A DNA stretch of 64,000 nucleotides, from positions 310,001 to 374,000 of the forward strand of contig CAWEUM010000003.1 of assembly GCA_963812255.1 (NCBI GenBank), in the 5' to 3' direction. Positions 7,739 to 16,974 of the stretch are shown piece after piece (positions within the stretch are counted from its first letter, which is position 1; every line of letters begins with the position of its first letter). Both the position numbers and the translations under genes were made by a program. A model generated the notes under the pieces. It was not told where the DNA came from, made no database searches, and was given only the letters and a program-made list of their open reading frames with translations. The DNA is from DATJGR01 sp963812255. Lineage in GTDB: Bacteria > Pseudomonadota > Gammaproteobacteria > Pseudomonadales > Azotimanducaceae.

Positions 7739-9612
7739 TCCGATTGCCGGAGAAATCCGTCGAACATTAGAAGTGACCAGAGCGGAGCACTGTGGTTGCG
7801 GCGGCCCGAACGATGTTCCTCGAGGAGTTTCTTTAGATAAGCGGGATCGAACAGCCCACAGTCTCGCAATCGATCTCCCGAAATTGCTGCTTCGATCCTT
7901 TCTTTCAGCGAGTCACGAAACCAACCATCGAGGGGAACAGCAAAGCCCATTTTCTTACGATAGAGAACCTCTTTCGGCAGATACGGCTCTAACGCCTTCT
8001 TCAAGATTCGCTTGCCTTCCTGCCCTTTGAGTTTTTCCTCGGTCGGCAATCGCGCCGTCCACTCAACGAACTGGTAGTCCAAGAACGGGACTCTCACTTC
8101 CAAGCTGTGTGCCATGCTTGCGCGATCTACTTTGGTCAGGATGTCTCCCGGCAGATATGTCTTGAAATCTAGGTACTGCACCATACGCAGAGGATCAGAA
8201 AACTCCTTGTTCGCGAGATAACGACGAAACACATCCTTGGCGCGGTAATCCTGCAGATCAGCCTTGAGCCGATTCGAGAACAGGCTCGCTCGCATCTCAT
8301 CGGAACAAATGGAGATTGTGTGGTGGTAGGCGTCCGCCGAGCACCGAGCCAGAGATTGGAACGTGGTTTTGCCACGAAGCACCCGCGGCGCCCAGTCGAG
8401 TTTAGGGTAGACGCGTCCGAGCGGGCCAAACACCGCTTGGCGCAGCCTTAGCGGCAGCCGCCCCCTTACCCGTTCCTCCATACCAAACAACCGGTAACGC
8501 CGATAGCCAATGAAGTTCTCGTCACCACCGTCACCGGACAGCGCGACGGTGACATGGCGGCGTGCGAGCTGACATACGCGATACGTGGGTATAGCAGAAC
8601 TGTCCGCAAAAGGTTCGTCGTACAACGACACCAGCCGATCCAGCAAACCGAAGTCCGACGCAGCAACAATCTCCATACGATGATCAGTCGACTTCGCGCG
8701 TGCGACCAAACTCGCGTAGCGTGATTCGTCATACAGCGACTCACGGAACCCGATCGAGCACGTAAGCAAGTGTTCCACACCGATCTCACGCATCATCGCC
8801 ACAATCGCGCTGGAATCGATTCCGCCAGATAGAAAGGCGCCAAGCGGAACCTCAGCGACCAGTCGTTTCGCGACACATGCCTTCAGTTGGACAATCAGGT
8901 CGTCAGCATTTCCCTTGGCGGGCTGGTCGAGGGGAACGTCCCAATAGCGCCTTTGCGCCAGGGTTGACTGGCCATGCTTCACGTGTAACACACAGCCGGG
9001 CTCGAGCTTGGCGGCGCCGACGTAGATGGTGCGAGGGTCGGGTACATATCCAAAGGCGAAATACTCCTCTACCGCTCGAGGGTCGACTCGCCGATCAACC
9101 GCCGGGCAGGCAAGTATCGCCTTCAGCTCCGAAGCAAACAGTATTCGTCCATCATTGAGGGCGGCGTAGTAGAGGGGCTTCACTCCCAAGCGGTCCCTCG
9201 CCAGAAAAAGCTCTTGCCGCTTACGATCCCAAATCGCAAACGCAAACATGCCATTGAAGCGCTCCACGCAAGCGGGGCCCCATGCTTCCCAAGCGTGCAC
9301 GATTACTTCCGTATCACAGCGGGTACGGAACTTGTGACCTAGCTTCAGCAGCTCTTGTTCGAGCTCCTTGAAGTTGTAGATCTCACCGTTATATGTGACC
9401 ACAACAGTGAGATCTTCGTTGTAAAGCGGTTGCTTGCCTCCGTCGAGATCGATGATCGACAAACGACGATGTCCGAAACCCACGCCAGGTTCTACGTGGA
9501 ACCCCTCGCCGTCGGGACCACGGTGAGAAAGTAAAGCGGTCATGCGCCGCAACAACCCCTCATCAGTCGGGCGCTTCCCCCCCAAGTCGACGATTCCTGT
9601 GATTCCGCACAT
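7735..9612 (-). CDS. Asparagine synthetase-like amidotransferase 1, exosortase A system
   Basis: This 625-residue AsnB-type enzyme has an N-terminal glutamine amidotransferase class II domain. Met-Cys-Gly-Ile-Thr-Gly exposes Cys2 as the nucleophile after Met removal, and Asn-Gly-Glu-Ile-Tyr-Asn lies near residue 73. The synthetase domain has the PP-loop Phe-Leu-Ser-Gly-Gly-Ile-Asp-Ser-Ser and Ser-Gly-Asp-Gly-Gly-Asp-Glu. Length and order match the amidotransferase 1 family of XrtA loci. It probably amidates a uronic acid carboxylate or makes a related activated acyl transfer using glutamine and ATP. It overlaps the downstream glycosyltransferase by ATGA and starts 12 bases after the upstream one. 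Confidence 0.88.
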   Translation of the reverse strand: MCGITGIVDLGGKRPTDEGLLRRMTALLSHRGPDGEGFHVEPGVGFGHRRLSIIDLDGGKQPLYNEDLTVVVTYNGEIYNFKELEQELLKLGHKFRTRCDTEVIVHAWEAWGPACVERFNGMFAFAIWDRKRQELFLARDRLGVKPLYYAALNDGRILFASELKAILACPAVDRRVDPRAVEEYFAFGYVPDPRTIYVGAAKLEPGCVLHVKHGQSTLAQRRYWDVPLDQPAKGNADDLIVQLKACVAKRLVAEVPLGAFLSGGIDSSAIVAMMREIGVEHLLTCSIGFRESLYDESRYASLVARAKSTDHRMEIVAASDFGLLDRLVSLYDEPFADSSAIPTYRVCQLARRHVTVALSGDGGDENFIGYRRYRLFGMEERVRGRLPLRLRQAVFGPLGRVYPKLDWAPRVLRGKTTFQSLARCSADAYHHTISICSDEMRASLFSNRLKADLQDYRAKDVFRRYLANKEFSDPLRMVQYLDFKTYLPGDILTKVDRASMAHSLEVRVPFLDYQFVEWTARLPTEEKLKGQEGKRILKKALEPYLPKEVLYRKKMGFAVPLDGWFRDSLKERIEAAISGDRLRDCGLFDPAYLKKLLEEHRSGRRNHSAPLWSLLMFDGFLRQSD

Positions 9613-9624
9613 GTTCGCTGGCGA

Positions 9625-10737
9625 TTAGTTCCAGTCCGTCCGATCGGCAACGCAGTACACCTGCGTGTATTTCGTGACCATAGTCTCCATGGAAAAATGG
9701 TCTTCCACACGTTTCCGGCCGGCTGCGCCATGGCGCCGAGCCATCTCCGGATCGTCTATGTACGTCGCAATGGCGGTCGCCAAATCATGCGGCGACTGTG
9801 GTGGAACGATCGAGCCGGTGACACCATCATCCACGAGTTCGACATTTCCACCGACGTTGGTTGCCACCACCGGCAGCCCCGTGGCCATCGCTTCAAGCAC
9901 GGTGTTCGAGATCCCTTCCCGGCGAGAACCGAGCACGAAGATATCCATCTTCGCGAGGTACGGAGCTACATCGAGCACGCTTCCTGCAAAACACACCAAC
10001 GGCTCCAGCCCCGCTGCCACCACCATGCCCTCTGCCTGCTCCTTGAGCGGGCCATCCCCGACCATCAGCAGCCTCGCGGCGCCGGGACGAACCCTGTTCA
10101 ACTCGACGAATGCACGCACCGCATTGAGCGGGTCTTTAATTTCACTGAACCGCGTGATACTGCCAACAATGCAATGTCCCACTTGCAAGGGACCATGTGC
10201 CCGGGAGAAGAAACGCTGTGTGTCAACGCCGTTACAGATCCGGATGACTTTGGCGGCTGAGATACGCACGTCTCGCAACAGCCAAAGCTCGAGTTCTTCC
10301 GACAGCGCAACGAAGCGTTCAATCAGCGGGGACAGGACTTTTCGAATCAACCGGTACTTGGCGAGACGCCCGTCGGGATCAAAAATGTCCCAGCCGTGTT
10401 CCCCGTGAATCCGCCGCTTCACACCAGCCAGCCACGCCACGAATTGGCAATCGAGTGTGCCCATATTTCGGGTGTGCACGATGTCCGGCTTCAATTGCCT
10501 CAGAAGCCGGTAGAGTCGGACATAGCTTTTAAAATCTTTTCCAGACTGCTTTCCGAGCACATAGACTCGAACGTCTGCTTTTTTGATTCGTAGTTGGATC
10601 TCAGTCGCTTCGGTCAGCGCAATCACGATGTGTCGGGCTGACGCAGCCGGCATTAGATTGATCAGGTTGATCAACCCATTCTCGAGTCCACCAAAATCGA
10701 AGCGGTGCACGACATGGGCGATCAGAGGCGCGCTCAT
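9625..10737 (-). CDS. PEP-CTERM/XrtA-associated sugar transferase (TIGR03088-like GT4)
   Basis: This is a 370-residue glycosyltransferase. The N terminus contains His-Val-Val-His-Arg-Phe-Asp-Phe-Gly-Gly-Leu-Glu-Asn-Gly, Asp-Ile-Val-His-Thr-Arg-Asn and Arg-Ile-His-Gly-Glu-His-Gly-Trp-Asp, which together are diagnostic for the EpsH-associated sugar transferase subfamily. The C-terminal donor site has Val-Gly-Asp-Gly-Pro-Leu and Ser-Arg-Arg-Glu-Gly-Ile-Ser-Asn-Thr-Val-Leu-Glu. Its ATG overlaps the EpsI stop (ATGA), tying it to the exosortase genes. It contributes to repeat-unit assembly; specificity is unknown. Confidence 0.9.
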   Translation of the reverse strand: MSAPLIAHVVHRFDFGGLENGLINLINLMPAASARHIVIALTEATEIQLRIKKADVRVYVLGKQSGKDFKSYVRLYRLLRQLKPDIVHTRNMGTLDCQFVAWLAGVKRRIHGEHGWDIFDPDGRLAKYRLIRKVLSPLIERFVALSEELELWLLRDVRISAAKVIRICNGVDTQRFFSRAHGPLQVGHCIVGSITRFSEIKDPLNAVRAFVELNRVRPGAARLLMVGDGPLKEQAEGMVVAAGLEPLVCFAGSVLDVAPYLAKMDIFVLGSRREGISNTVLEAMATGLPVVATNVGGNVELVDDGVTGSIVPPQSPHDLATAIATYIDDPEMARRHGAAGRKRVEDHFSMETMVTKYTQVYCVADRTDWN

Positions 10738-11348
10738 GCCTTAGACCGACTCATGAGATACGTGCTCCAGATCGACGCGATGTGCTCGGACAGAAGCTCG
10801 CGTGCGTGACTCACCGTCGCGGCGCTCGCACGAACGGCGAACGCTGCTGTCGGTTCGCGGCGAAACAATGCGGCATTGAACGTCTCTAGAGCCTTCGCCT
10901 CAAGATCGCTCGCGACGGGACGATTTCCGATCGCATACCAGGTCCAAATTACTAACGGATTTTCGTTGTCACGAACGATCAGCTCACGAACGTGGAAACC
11001 CAAAGGCGTCTCGGCTCTCGACGACGTCGTGACAAAACGTAATTCCTTTGGGACAACGTGATTGAGCTCGCTTACAGCTTCCTTGCCCGGCGATTGTGTG
11101 CGCCAAAGCGCTGCCAAGACATCAATCGTTCCATCCTGGCATTCAAATTCCCGATACTCCGTTTGATCTGCTCCACGAAATTCTGGTCGCCATCGATCGG
11201 ACGACACTGCAGCGTCGCATTTCAAAAGATGGGGCATCTCAGAGAGTTTCGCGTCAGTTGGCGCCAAACCTGTCTTGCTCAACGGACCCAAACTAATCAG
11301 TCCGATCGCGGCGAGCGCGAACGCCATCAGATTAATCCTAATCGCCAT
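10734..11348 (-). CDS. epsI: EpsI family protein (exosortase-associated periplasmic protein)
   Basis: With the start at ATG 11348 the product has 204 residues. This start overlaps the exosortase stop by 11 bases and leaves a clean N-terminal membrane segment; an ATG at 11396 would add 16 residues lying inside the exosortase gene. After the anchor it has the EpsI-domain features: a Trp-Arg-Pro-x-Phe-Arg-Gly-Ala-Asp segment, a central Tyr-x-x-Phe-x-Cys region and a conserved Trp-Thr-Trp-Tyr-Ala-Ile-Gly-Asn stretch. In many XrtA proteins this domain is fused to the exosortase C terminus; here it is separate. It probably acts in the periplasm with XrtA in glycan or protein sorting. Confidence 0.82.
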   Translation of the reverse strand: MAIRINLMAFALAAIGLISLGPLSKTGLAPTDAKLSEMPHLLKCDAAVSSDRWRPEFRGADQTEYREFECQDGTIDVLAALWRTQSPGKEAVSELNHVVPKELRFVTTSSRAETPLGFHVRELIVRDNENPLVIWTWYAIGNRPVASDLEAKALETFNAALFRREPTAAFAVRASAATVSHARELLSEHIASIWSTYLMSRSKA

Positions 11349-12195
11349 GTCTCGACCCACGGTCTGAGTAGCGTTCCGCGACGAAGTAGAGAGCAATCAT
11401 AGCGACGACGAAGAGCAGCCAACCGAACAGGATGTGGTCCTTTCCACCAAGCAGGTGCATATCTGTTGCCGAGGCCACGGCCATCACAATGAATGCTCGC
11501 AGCCCATTGATTGCGATGAACGATGCTGCGACAACTGCGAAATAGACAGCTCGACGGATCGAGGAGACGAAAATTTCGTGCCCGACGAGTACCCCAAGCG
11601 CGAGGCCCGCATTCAAATAATTGAACCCACTACAGACATCGGCGACCTCGAAGACGCCACCAGGCAGCGTTACCAACATCCCTTGCCGGAATACGGGAAT
11701 GCCGACCATCTGAAGTCCTCCCACTGCAACATCCGTAGTCACCTGCATGAGGGCAGGAATGACGATGTCGCCAATTGGGAGAGCAAAGGCCAGGAAGATT
11801 AATGGAAACCTTACAACCCGATAAGCGGGCAAACCGGCGACGGCCCAAACAGCCGCATTCAGGATCGCTACAACTGCAGCATACTCGGCCGCCTGGACGA
11901 GCGCGGCCCGCGCAACTAGCCAAATCCACACACAAACCGCAAGCATACCAAGGCCCGGCAGACTACCCCGCCACGGCACAGAAACAAACGTCTCGCGCTC
12001 GCGCGACAATAGAATCAAGCTCACTAGCGGAATCAGGTAGCCATGGCGATACGACGACAGCCCCCACATCGAAGCCATAGACAAAACGGTGGGCCAATAT
12101 GAGAAAAGCACAAAGCAAATCAAACTTACCAGCCCGATCGCTCTTCCAACTCGTGGGTCAATGAAGACAAACCTGTTCGAGGTCGCGAGCGTCAC
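11338..12195 (-). CDS. xrtA: Exosortase A (XrtA/EpsH), membrane transpeptidase
   Basis: This 285-residue polytopic membrane protein has about eight hydrophobic segments. The three catalytic residues of exosortases are all present: Cys188 in Val-Ala-Asp-Val-Cys-Ser-Gly, Arg233 in Asn-Gly-Leu-Arg-Ala-Phe and His254 in Gly-Lys-Asp-His-Ile-Leu-Phe-Gly-Trp. The enzyme recognises PEP-CTERM tails, cleaves before the transmembrane segment and transfers the protein, probably onto the exopolysaccharide. The candidate substrate at 21.2-21.6 kb lies 9 kb away. It overlaps the amidotransferase upstream (ATGA) and EpsI downstream. The length fits the stand-alone core without a fused EpsI domain. Confidence 0.93.
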   Translation of the reverse strand: MTLATSNRFVFIDPRVGRAIGLVSLICFVLFSYWPTVLSMASMWGLSSYRHGYLIPLVSLILLSRERETFVSVPWRGSLPGLGMLAVCVWIWLVARAALVQAAEYAAVVAILNAAVWAVAGLPAYRVVRFPLIFLAFALPIGDIVIPALMQVTTDVAVGGLQMVGIPVFRQGMLVTLPGGVFEVADVCSGFNYLNAGLALGVLVGHEIFVSSIRRAVYFAVVAASFIAINGLRAFIVMAVASATDMHLLGGKDHILFGWLLFVVAMIALYFVAERYSDRGSRHGD

Positions 12196-14123
12196 GCGAC
12201 CTTCGAATGCGACGCTAAAGAGTCACTGACGTCAGCGCATGACGAGCCATCGAGGAAGAGCCGGCACCAGATCTCTAGGTTGACGAGTGTCATAAGGAGG
12301 TCAGCATAGTCGGTCCTGCGCGCGTCGTGGTTCCGGCAGATGCTTTTCAGAGCCTCATCGTCGAGGAACCCCCGCTTCGCCAGCCCGTTTGAACCCAGAA
12401 GCTCTGCACGAAAAGGCTGTAATTCACGAGAGAGCCATGCGCCCATCGGAGCGCCAAATCCACGTTTTCGACGCTGCAAAACCCCGGCCGGCAGCAACTC
12501 TCGAACAGCGTCCTTGAACAGGTGTTTTGGTCGTCCATTCTTAAGCTTCTTTGACGATGGGATCGTGGCTGCCAGTTCCACGAGCCGCTGGTCGAGCAAC
12601 GGAACGCGGCATTCTATTGACGTGGCCATCGTCATCTTGTCTGAAACAAGCAATAGCATTTCCGGGAGTTGCGTGCGTGCGTCAACCGCGAAGAGGCGCT
12701 GCAACGAATCGTCAGATGAAATTGCGTTCGCGACCGCGTCGTAACCATCACTCCGTAGACTTGTTTCGAACAAAGCGTGAAGCGACTCTGGTCGACCCAA
12801 CCGCACGTAGCTCTTGTATTGCCCGCTCCAATCCAGCCGACCCGCACGCACAAACTCTTTCGCGTAGCGAGCCAGGTCCAGCAGTCGATTGGTCCGCCCA
12901 CTTGGCAGCAGCTCGGCGACAGGTTCAATCACGCTACTGCGCAACCACCCGGGCAAGCGTCGATATGTCGAGCCGTAGTAGTCTCCCAGATAGCGATTGT
13001 ATCCGGCAAAGAGTTCATCGCCTCCTACACCAGAAATGATCACCTTGACAGATTGAGCCGCGAGCGAGGACACAAGGTAGGTGGTCAAAATCGCCGTATC
13101 GGAGACCGGCTCCTCCACGTGCCAGATCAGTTTCGGCAGCAACTCGACAACGTCAGGCGAAACCGGGATCTCCCGATGCCTGGTGCCAAATGTCTCAGCA
13201 ACGCTACGCGCAAAGGGGAGTTCATTGTAGTAATCCGAAGTCGACGAGCCTGAATATCCGATCGAGTAGGTGTTGACCGGTGTAGTGGATTTCCGAGACA
13301 TGATCGCAACCAGCGCACTCGAGTCGACGCCACCGGAGAGAAAGGCACCGATGGGAACATCCGCAACCATCTGATCGGAGACTGCCCGATCGAGTTCGCC
13401 GCGAATCCGATCAACCCACTCAGACTCTGATCGGACGTTATTCACTGTATCTGGCAGCCGCCAATAGAACCGCTTTTGAATCCCACCGTGTTCCCAGACG
13501 AGACACTCCGCCGGCGCCAGTTTCTTGACGCCACGAAAAATCGTTGTTGGCGCGACTGCATAGCCGAGTGTCAGATGATCGAGCAACCCAGCCTCATCGA
13601 TTTCCGCTTTCGTATCTGGCAAAACGAGCAGCGACTTGATTTCAGACGAAAAAATCAGGCGTCCGTTGTCGACCGAGTAATACACCGGCTTGATGCCGAG
13701 ACGATCTCGAACGAGCAAGAGCCGAGACGACCTTTGATCCCACAACGCGAAGCCGAACATGCCTTCGAGGTGATCGAGGAAGGCATCACCCCACTCCTCG
13801 TAAGCGTGTACGATCACTTCGGTATCCGATCTCGATGAGAAGCAATGCCCACATGCTTCGAGTTCACGCCGCACGGCCCTAAAGTTGTAGATCTCTCCGT
13901 TGCAGACGACCCAGACACTACGATCTTCATTCGCGATCGGTTGGTGCCCACCCTCCAGATCGATTATTGAAAGTCGGCGCATACCAAATGTTAGCGGGCC
14001 ACTCTGATAGATTCCTTCATCGTCCGGACCGCGATGCCTGATGCGATCCAACATCCGCGTTGCGGCGCCCCAATCGTCCGCATGCCTCGCATTGGTCCGC
14101 ACAATTCCGACGATTCCGCACAT
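12192..14123 (-). CDS. Asparagine synthetase-like amidotransferase (second copy in the XrtA operon)
   Basis: This is a 643-residue class II amidotransferase/asparagine synthetase. Cys2 follows the start Met in Met-Cys-Gly-Ile-Val-Gly, Cys-Asn-Gly-Glu-Ile-Tyr-Asn lies near residue 73, and the ATP site is Phe-Leu-Ser-Gly-Gly-Val-Asp-Ser-Ser followed by Ser-Gly-Val-Gly-Gly-Asp-Glu. The usual SGDGGDE is changed to Gly-Val-Gly here, as in many polysaccharide-locus members. It is clearly related to the amidotransferase at 7.7-9.6 kb but divergent, so they are probably not redundant. It leads the coupled segment with XrtA (ATGA overlap). A probable role is amidation of a uronate. Confidence 0.86.
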   Translation of the reverse strand: MCGIVGIVRTNARHADDWGAATRMLDRIRHRGPDDEGIYQSGPLTFGMRRLSIIDLEGGHQPIANEDRSVWVVCNGEIYNFRAVRRELEACGHCFSSRSDTEVIVHAYEEWGDAFLDHLEGMFGFALWDQRSSRLLLVRDRLGIKPVYYSVDNGRLIFSSEIKSLLVLPDTKAEIDEAGLLDHLTLGYAVAPTTIFRGVKKLAPAECLVWEHGGIQKRFYWRLPDTVNNVRSESEWVDRIRGELDRAVSDQMVADVPIGAFLSGGVDSSALVAIMSRKSTTPVNTYSIGYSGSSTSDYYNELPFARSVAETFGTRHREIPVSPDVVELLPKLIWHVEEPVSDTAILTTYLVSSLAAQSVKVIISGVGGDELFAGYNRYLGDYYGSTYRRLPGWLRSSVIEPVAELLPSGRTNRLLDLARYAKEFVRAGRLDWSGQYKSYVRLGRPESLHALFETSLRSDGYDAVANAISSDDSLQRLFAVDARTQLPEMLLLVSDKMTMATSIECRVPLLDQRLVELAATIPSSKKLKNGRPKHLFKDAVRELLPAGVLQRRKRGFGAPMGAWLSRELQPFRAELLGSNGLAKRGFLDDEALKSICRNHDARRTDYADLLMTLVNLEIWCRLFLDGSSCADVSDSLASHSKVA

Positions 14124-14261
14124 TCGATCGCGACCAAGGAAGGCTCATCCGCATTCTATCCATGGCGCGCCCGAACAGGTTAATGACGTTGTGAACAAAG
14201 CGCGCAACTACACATCGGAGCGGATGTCGGTGTCCTACCCATGTCACAAAGGATTGATCGA

Positions 14262-15309
14262 CTAAGGCAGATTCTTCACGATGTATGGCCCGATCAAATT
14301 CGCGAGTGCGACAGGTTGGCGTTGCCAAAGCCTCACCAGCATCGCGTATTTAGGATTGTCCGGACGAATTTGAGGCAATCGGCCTTCAGGTTCAGGCAAC
14401 CAGTAGTGCCAGTAGAGCTGTTGAGGTTCTGCGCCCCACTGCGCCTTGAAGCGGTAGGTACCTGAATCAATGGTCGAACGCCCAAAGTCGAACAGCTTTG
14501 CTCCTCGAGCAATGCACCATTTCAAGACCGACCAATACAACGCCATGTTGACGCCGATGCGATTCGACTCTTTGAGCGATGCCGCCCAGGGAACTTCGAC
14601 GCGATCACGGTGGCAGAGCACGAAAGCACCAGCGACCGGCTGACCCGCCACAAACACCACGAACACTCTGCATTGATCCCGAAAGGCCAAGCCAATTTCT
14701 GTAAACAATCGCTTTGGATAGACCGGTGTGCCGAGGTCGCGCATGTTCCGCGCAAAGACCAAGTAGAAGTCGTCAACCAGTTCTACGCCACCCTCCGCAA
14801 CACTCGCCCCTTCCTTGGTGGGTCGACGAATCTGAGCACGTAGCTTGGCGCCGAGTTGTTTGAAGAGAATGTCCGGATCACAAGGGAGCGGCAACTGCAT
14901 TGCAACTTTGTCAGTGCGCTTTTGCAACTGCGACCAAACATCGGCCGTATGCCGAAACTCGATATGCTGTACACCCATTCGCTTTGCAAGATCCGCCGCA
15001 CCAAGCAGCAGCGACGATCGCGCTTCAATCGAATCCGCAAGCACGCCCCCATAGTTGAAGTACGGCAATGACACCAGGAAATCGCCAAATACGAACGCTC
15101 TTGAGGCGCGCCAGCGGAAGAATTCCTCGAAAAGTTCCATCTGATTCGATCGCGGCCAGATAGCACGTCTCACGACGAAACACCCGGCGTACGATGTCGC
15201 GCCACCGGTAATCGTGATAAAGCGAAGCCGCTGGGTTCGATTCCGCAAACGCGTCCCAACGCGCGCGGCAATCGTCCGCAACTTCAGTTACAGCAAGCGC
15301 CATGCGCAT
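14262..15309 (-). pseudogene. FemAB family XrtA/PEP-CTERM-associated protein, frameshifted
   Basis: Two overlapping frames together encode one FemAB-like protein. The first (15309 downwards) gives the N terminus, including Ser-Leu-Tyr-His-Asp-Tyr-Arg-Trp and Gly-Ile-Leu-Pro-Leu-Ala-Arg-Leu-Lys-Ser. The second continues from Val-Phe-Gly-Asp-Phe-Leu-Val-Ser-Leu-Pro-Tyr-Phe-Asn-Tyr-Gly-Gly to the stop at 14262. The reading frame shifts by one base within about 15091-15098, where GTTCGT carries one base too many. Joined, the product would be about 348 residues, a normal length, with the late Phe-Asp-Phe-Gly-Arg-Ser motif of the family. It could be a true mutation or a sequencing error. FemAB proteins transfer acyl or aminoacyl groups, probably to the exopolysaccharide. 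Confidence 0.78.
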
Positions 15310-15381
15310 CGCACTCAGAGGGTGAGTCCACTCGCTGGTTCGCAGATCGAGGCTGGAGGTAACTTTCCGACGTTAGGCGGG

Positions 15382-16974
15382 TCAAACAAGGTCACGCAAG
15401 ATTCGCGACCCCGGGGTCGCCAGGAAGATGACCATCCCCAAGCAAGCTACCAACACCACCGCCGCACCGACGAGTGCAAAATTTTCAGTCCTATTCTTTG
15501 CCAACGCCTCAGCGGATCGATTCAAAGTGATGGACCCTAGAATTGGATAGCCACAATCGACGAGTTCTCGCGAGCGGTGGAACACCGGGCTCAGCAAGTT
15601 CAGCAGAAATGCGACCCCGAGGCCAGCACCCAACGATGCGACAAAGGCGCCAAGCAGATAGAGCGGTCTTGGCGGCCCCGCCGGATCGATCGGCGCGAAC
15701 GGTGGATTGATGATCCGAAACTGTCCCTGGTCGGTGCCGGATTTCACTCGCTTTCCCGTCTGCAGATCCTCCCAGCGTTGAAGCATTTGCGCGTAGCGCG
15801 ACTTGACCACGTCGTAATCCCGGTTGAGCCGGTTGAGTTCGGCTTCCACCTGTGGAATCACATCCACCATTTTCTTCAGGCGATCGACCTTCGCCTGCTT
15901 GTCCGCGAGTTCTGCGCGCAAACTGGCCAGATCGACCTCGACGTTACTGCGTTGAATCTTCAGATTCTGATACACCGGGTTGATGTCGAGCGGATTGGTC
16001 ACCATCGGCAGGTCGGCGGGGGATTTGGACGCCAGTTGGGTCTTTTGTTTCGCACGAAGCTCCTTCAGTTGTTGATCGATCCGGACGACTTCGGGGTGCC
16101 TTTCCGTGTACTCGACGAGTAGATCAGAGCGTTTTCGTTCCAGCGACGCGATCTGAGCATCAGTCGACGACCCGACGCCCGTTGTCTGGCCCATGATGCC
16201 GAACACAGGTTCTTCGCCTTCGAGTTGACGCGCCAGGGACGCCGCCTTGCCGTTGGCAACGCGAATCGATTGCCGCACGCCGGCCAGATCCGCCTGCGCC
16301 GTTTGCAACTGCGAATAGTAGTCGCCGCGTTCGTCTGGCATCAGGCCGACGTTCTTGCGTTTGAACTCCTTCAATCGATCATCCGCCTGATTCAAACGCT
16401 GTTCGTAGTCTGCTATCTCCGCCTTGAGCGTCTTTTCGGCCTGCTGTGAATCTTCCTGTCCCGAGCCCAATGTGTCCTCGACGAACGAGTCGAGCAACTT
16501 GTCGACGACATCGACGGCGGTGGCACGGTTCTGATCTTCGAAGCTGATCGTGTAGATGTTCGCGCCAGTGGGGGCAATCTTGATCCGCTGCTCGAGTGAC
16601 GCGAGCACCGCGTTGAACTCGCGCGGGTTCTTCGCGGCGAGATCCAGATCGGCTTCGCGCGCGACGCGTTCGAGATGCGGTCGCGTCAGCATCGTGCGCG
16701 TCATCAGAGTGACGTCGTTCATCACGTCCTTTTCGACCGAAAGACCCCTGAGCAGCGGTCGCAGCACGCTGTCCGTATCCACATACACCTGCGCGGAGGC
16801 TTCGTAGCGATCAGGCAACAGGTAGATTCCGACCCAGGAAATGACCGACAGGCACCACGCCACCCCCAATGCAACCCACCGGTACCGCCACATGCCCAAT
16901 GCATGACGCTGAACCATCTGCACGAGCTGCTGGACATCCAACGCCCCGTTGTCGAGATCTGCTGCCTGATTCAC
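15382..16974 (-). CDS. XrtA-system polysaccharide chain-length determinant (Wzz/GumC-like)
   Basis: With the GTG start at 16974, whose GTGA overlaps the epimerase stop, the protein has 530 residues. It has a membrane segment at about 33-53, then Arg-Tyr-Glu-Ala-Ser-Ala-Gln-Val-Tyr-Val, the usual Wzz-domain opening. A long periplasmic coiled coil spans about 170-390. The family Pro-rich motif Asn-Pro-Pro-Phe-Ala-Pro sits before a second membrane segment near 430-448, and a third hydrophobic segment lies close to the C terminus. It lacks a Walker kinase domain, so a separate tyrosine kinase would be needed and is not in this window. It regulates export and length of the glycan. Confidence 0.88.
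   Translation of the reverse strand: MNQAADLDNGALDVQQLVQMVQRHALGMWRYRWVALGVAWCLSVISWVGIYLLPDRYEASAQVYVDTDSVLRPLLRGLSVEKDVMNDVTLMTRTMLTRPHLERVAREADLDLAAKNPREFNAVLASLEQRIKIAPTGANIYTISFEDQNRATAVDVVDKLLDSFVEDTLGSGQEDSQQAEKTLKAEIADYEQRLNQADDRLKEFKRKNVGLMPDERGDYYSQLQTAQADLAGVRQSIRVANGKAASLARQLEGEEPVFGIMGQTTGVGSSTDAQIASLERKRSDLLVEYTERHPEVVRIDQQLKELRAKQKTQLASKSPADLPMVTNPLDINPVYQNLKIQRSNVEVDLASLRAELADKQAKVDRLKKMVDVIPQVEAELNRLNRDYDVVKSRYAQMLQRWEDLQTGKRVKSGTDQGQFRIINPPFAPIDPAGPPRPLYLLGAFVASLGAGLGVAFLLNLLSPVFHRSRELVDCGYPILGSITLNRSAEALAKNRTENFALVGAAVVLVACLGMVIFLATPGSRILRDLV

Noticed and set aside
11349..11396. Longer start for EpsI at ATG 11396
   Set aside because: It would add 16 polar residues within the exosortase gene ahead of the membrane anchor; ATG 11348 gives a tidy 11-base overlap.
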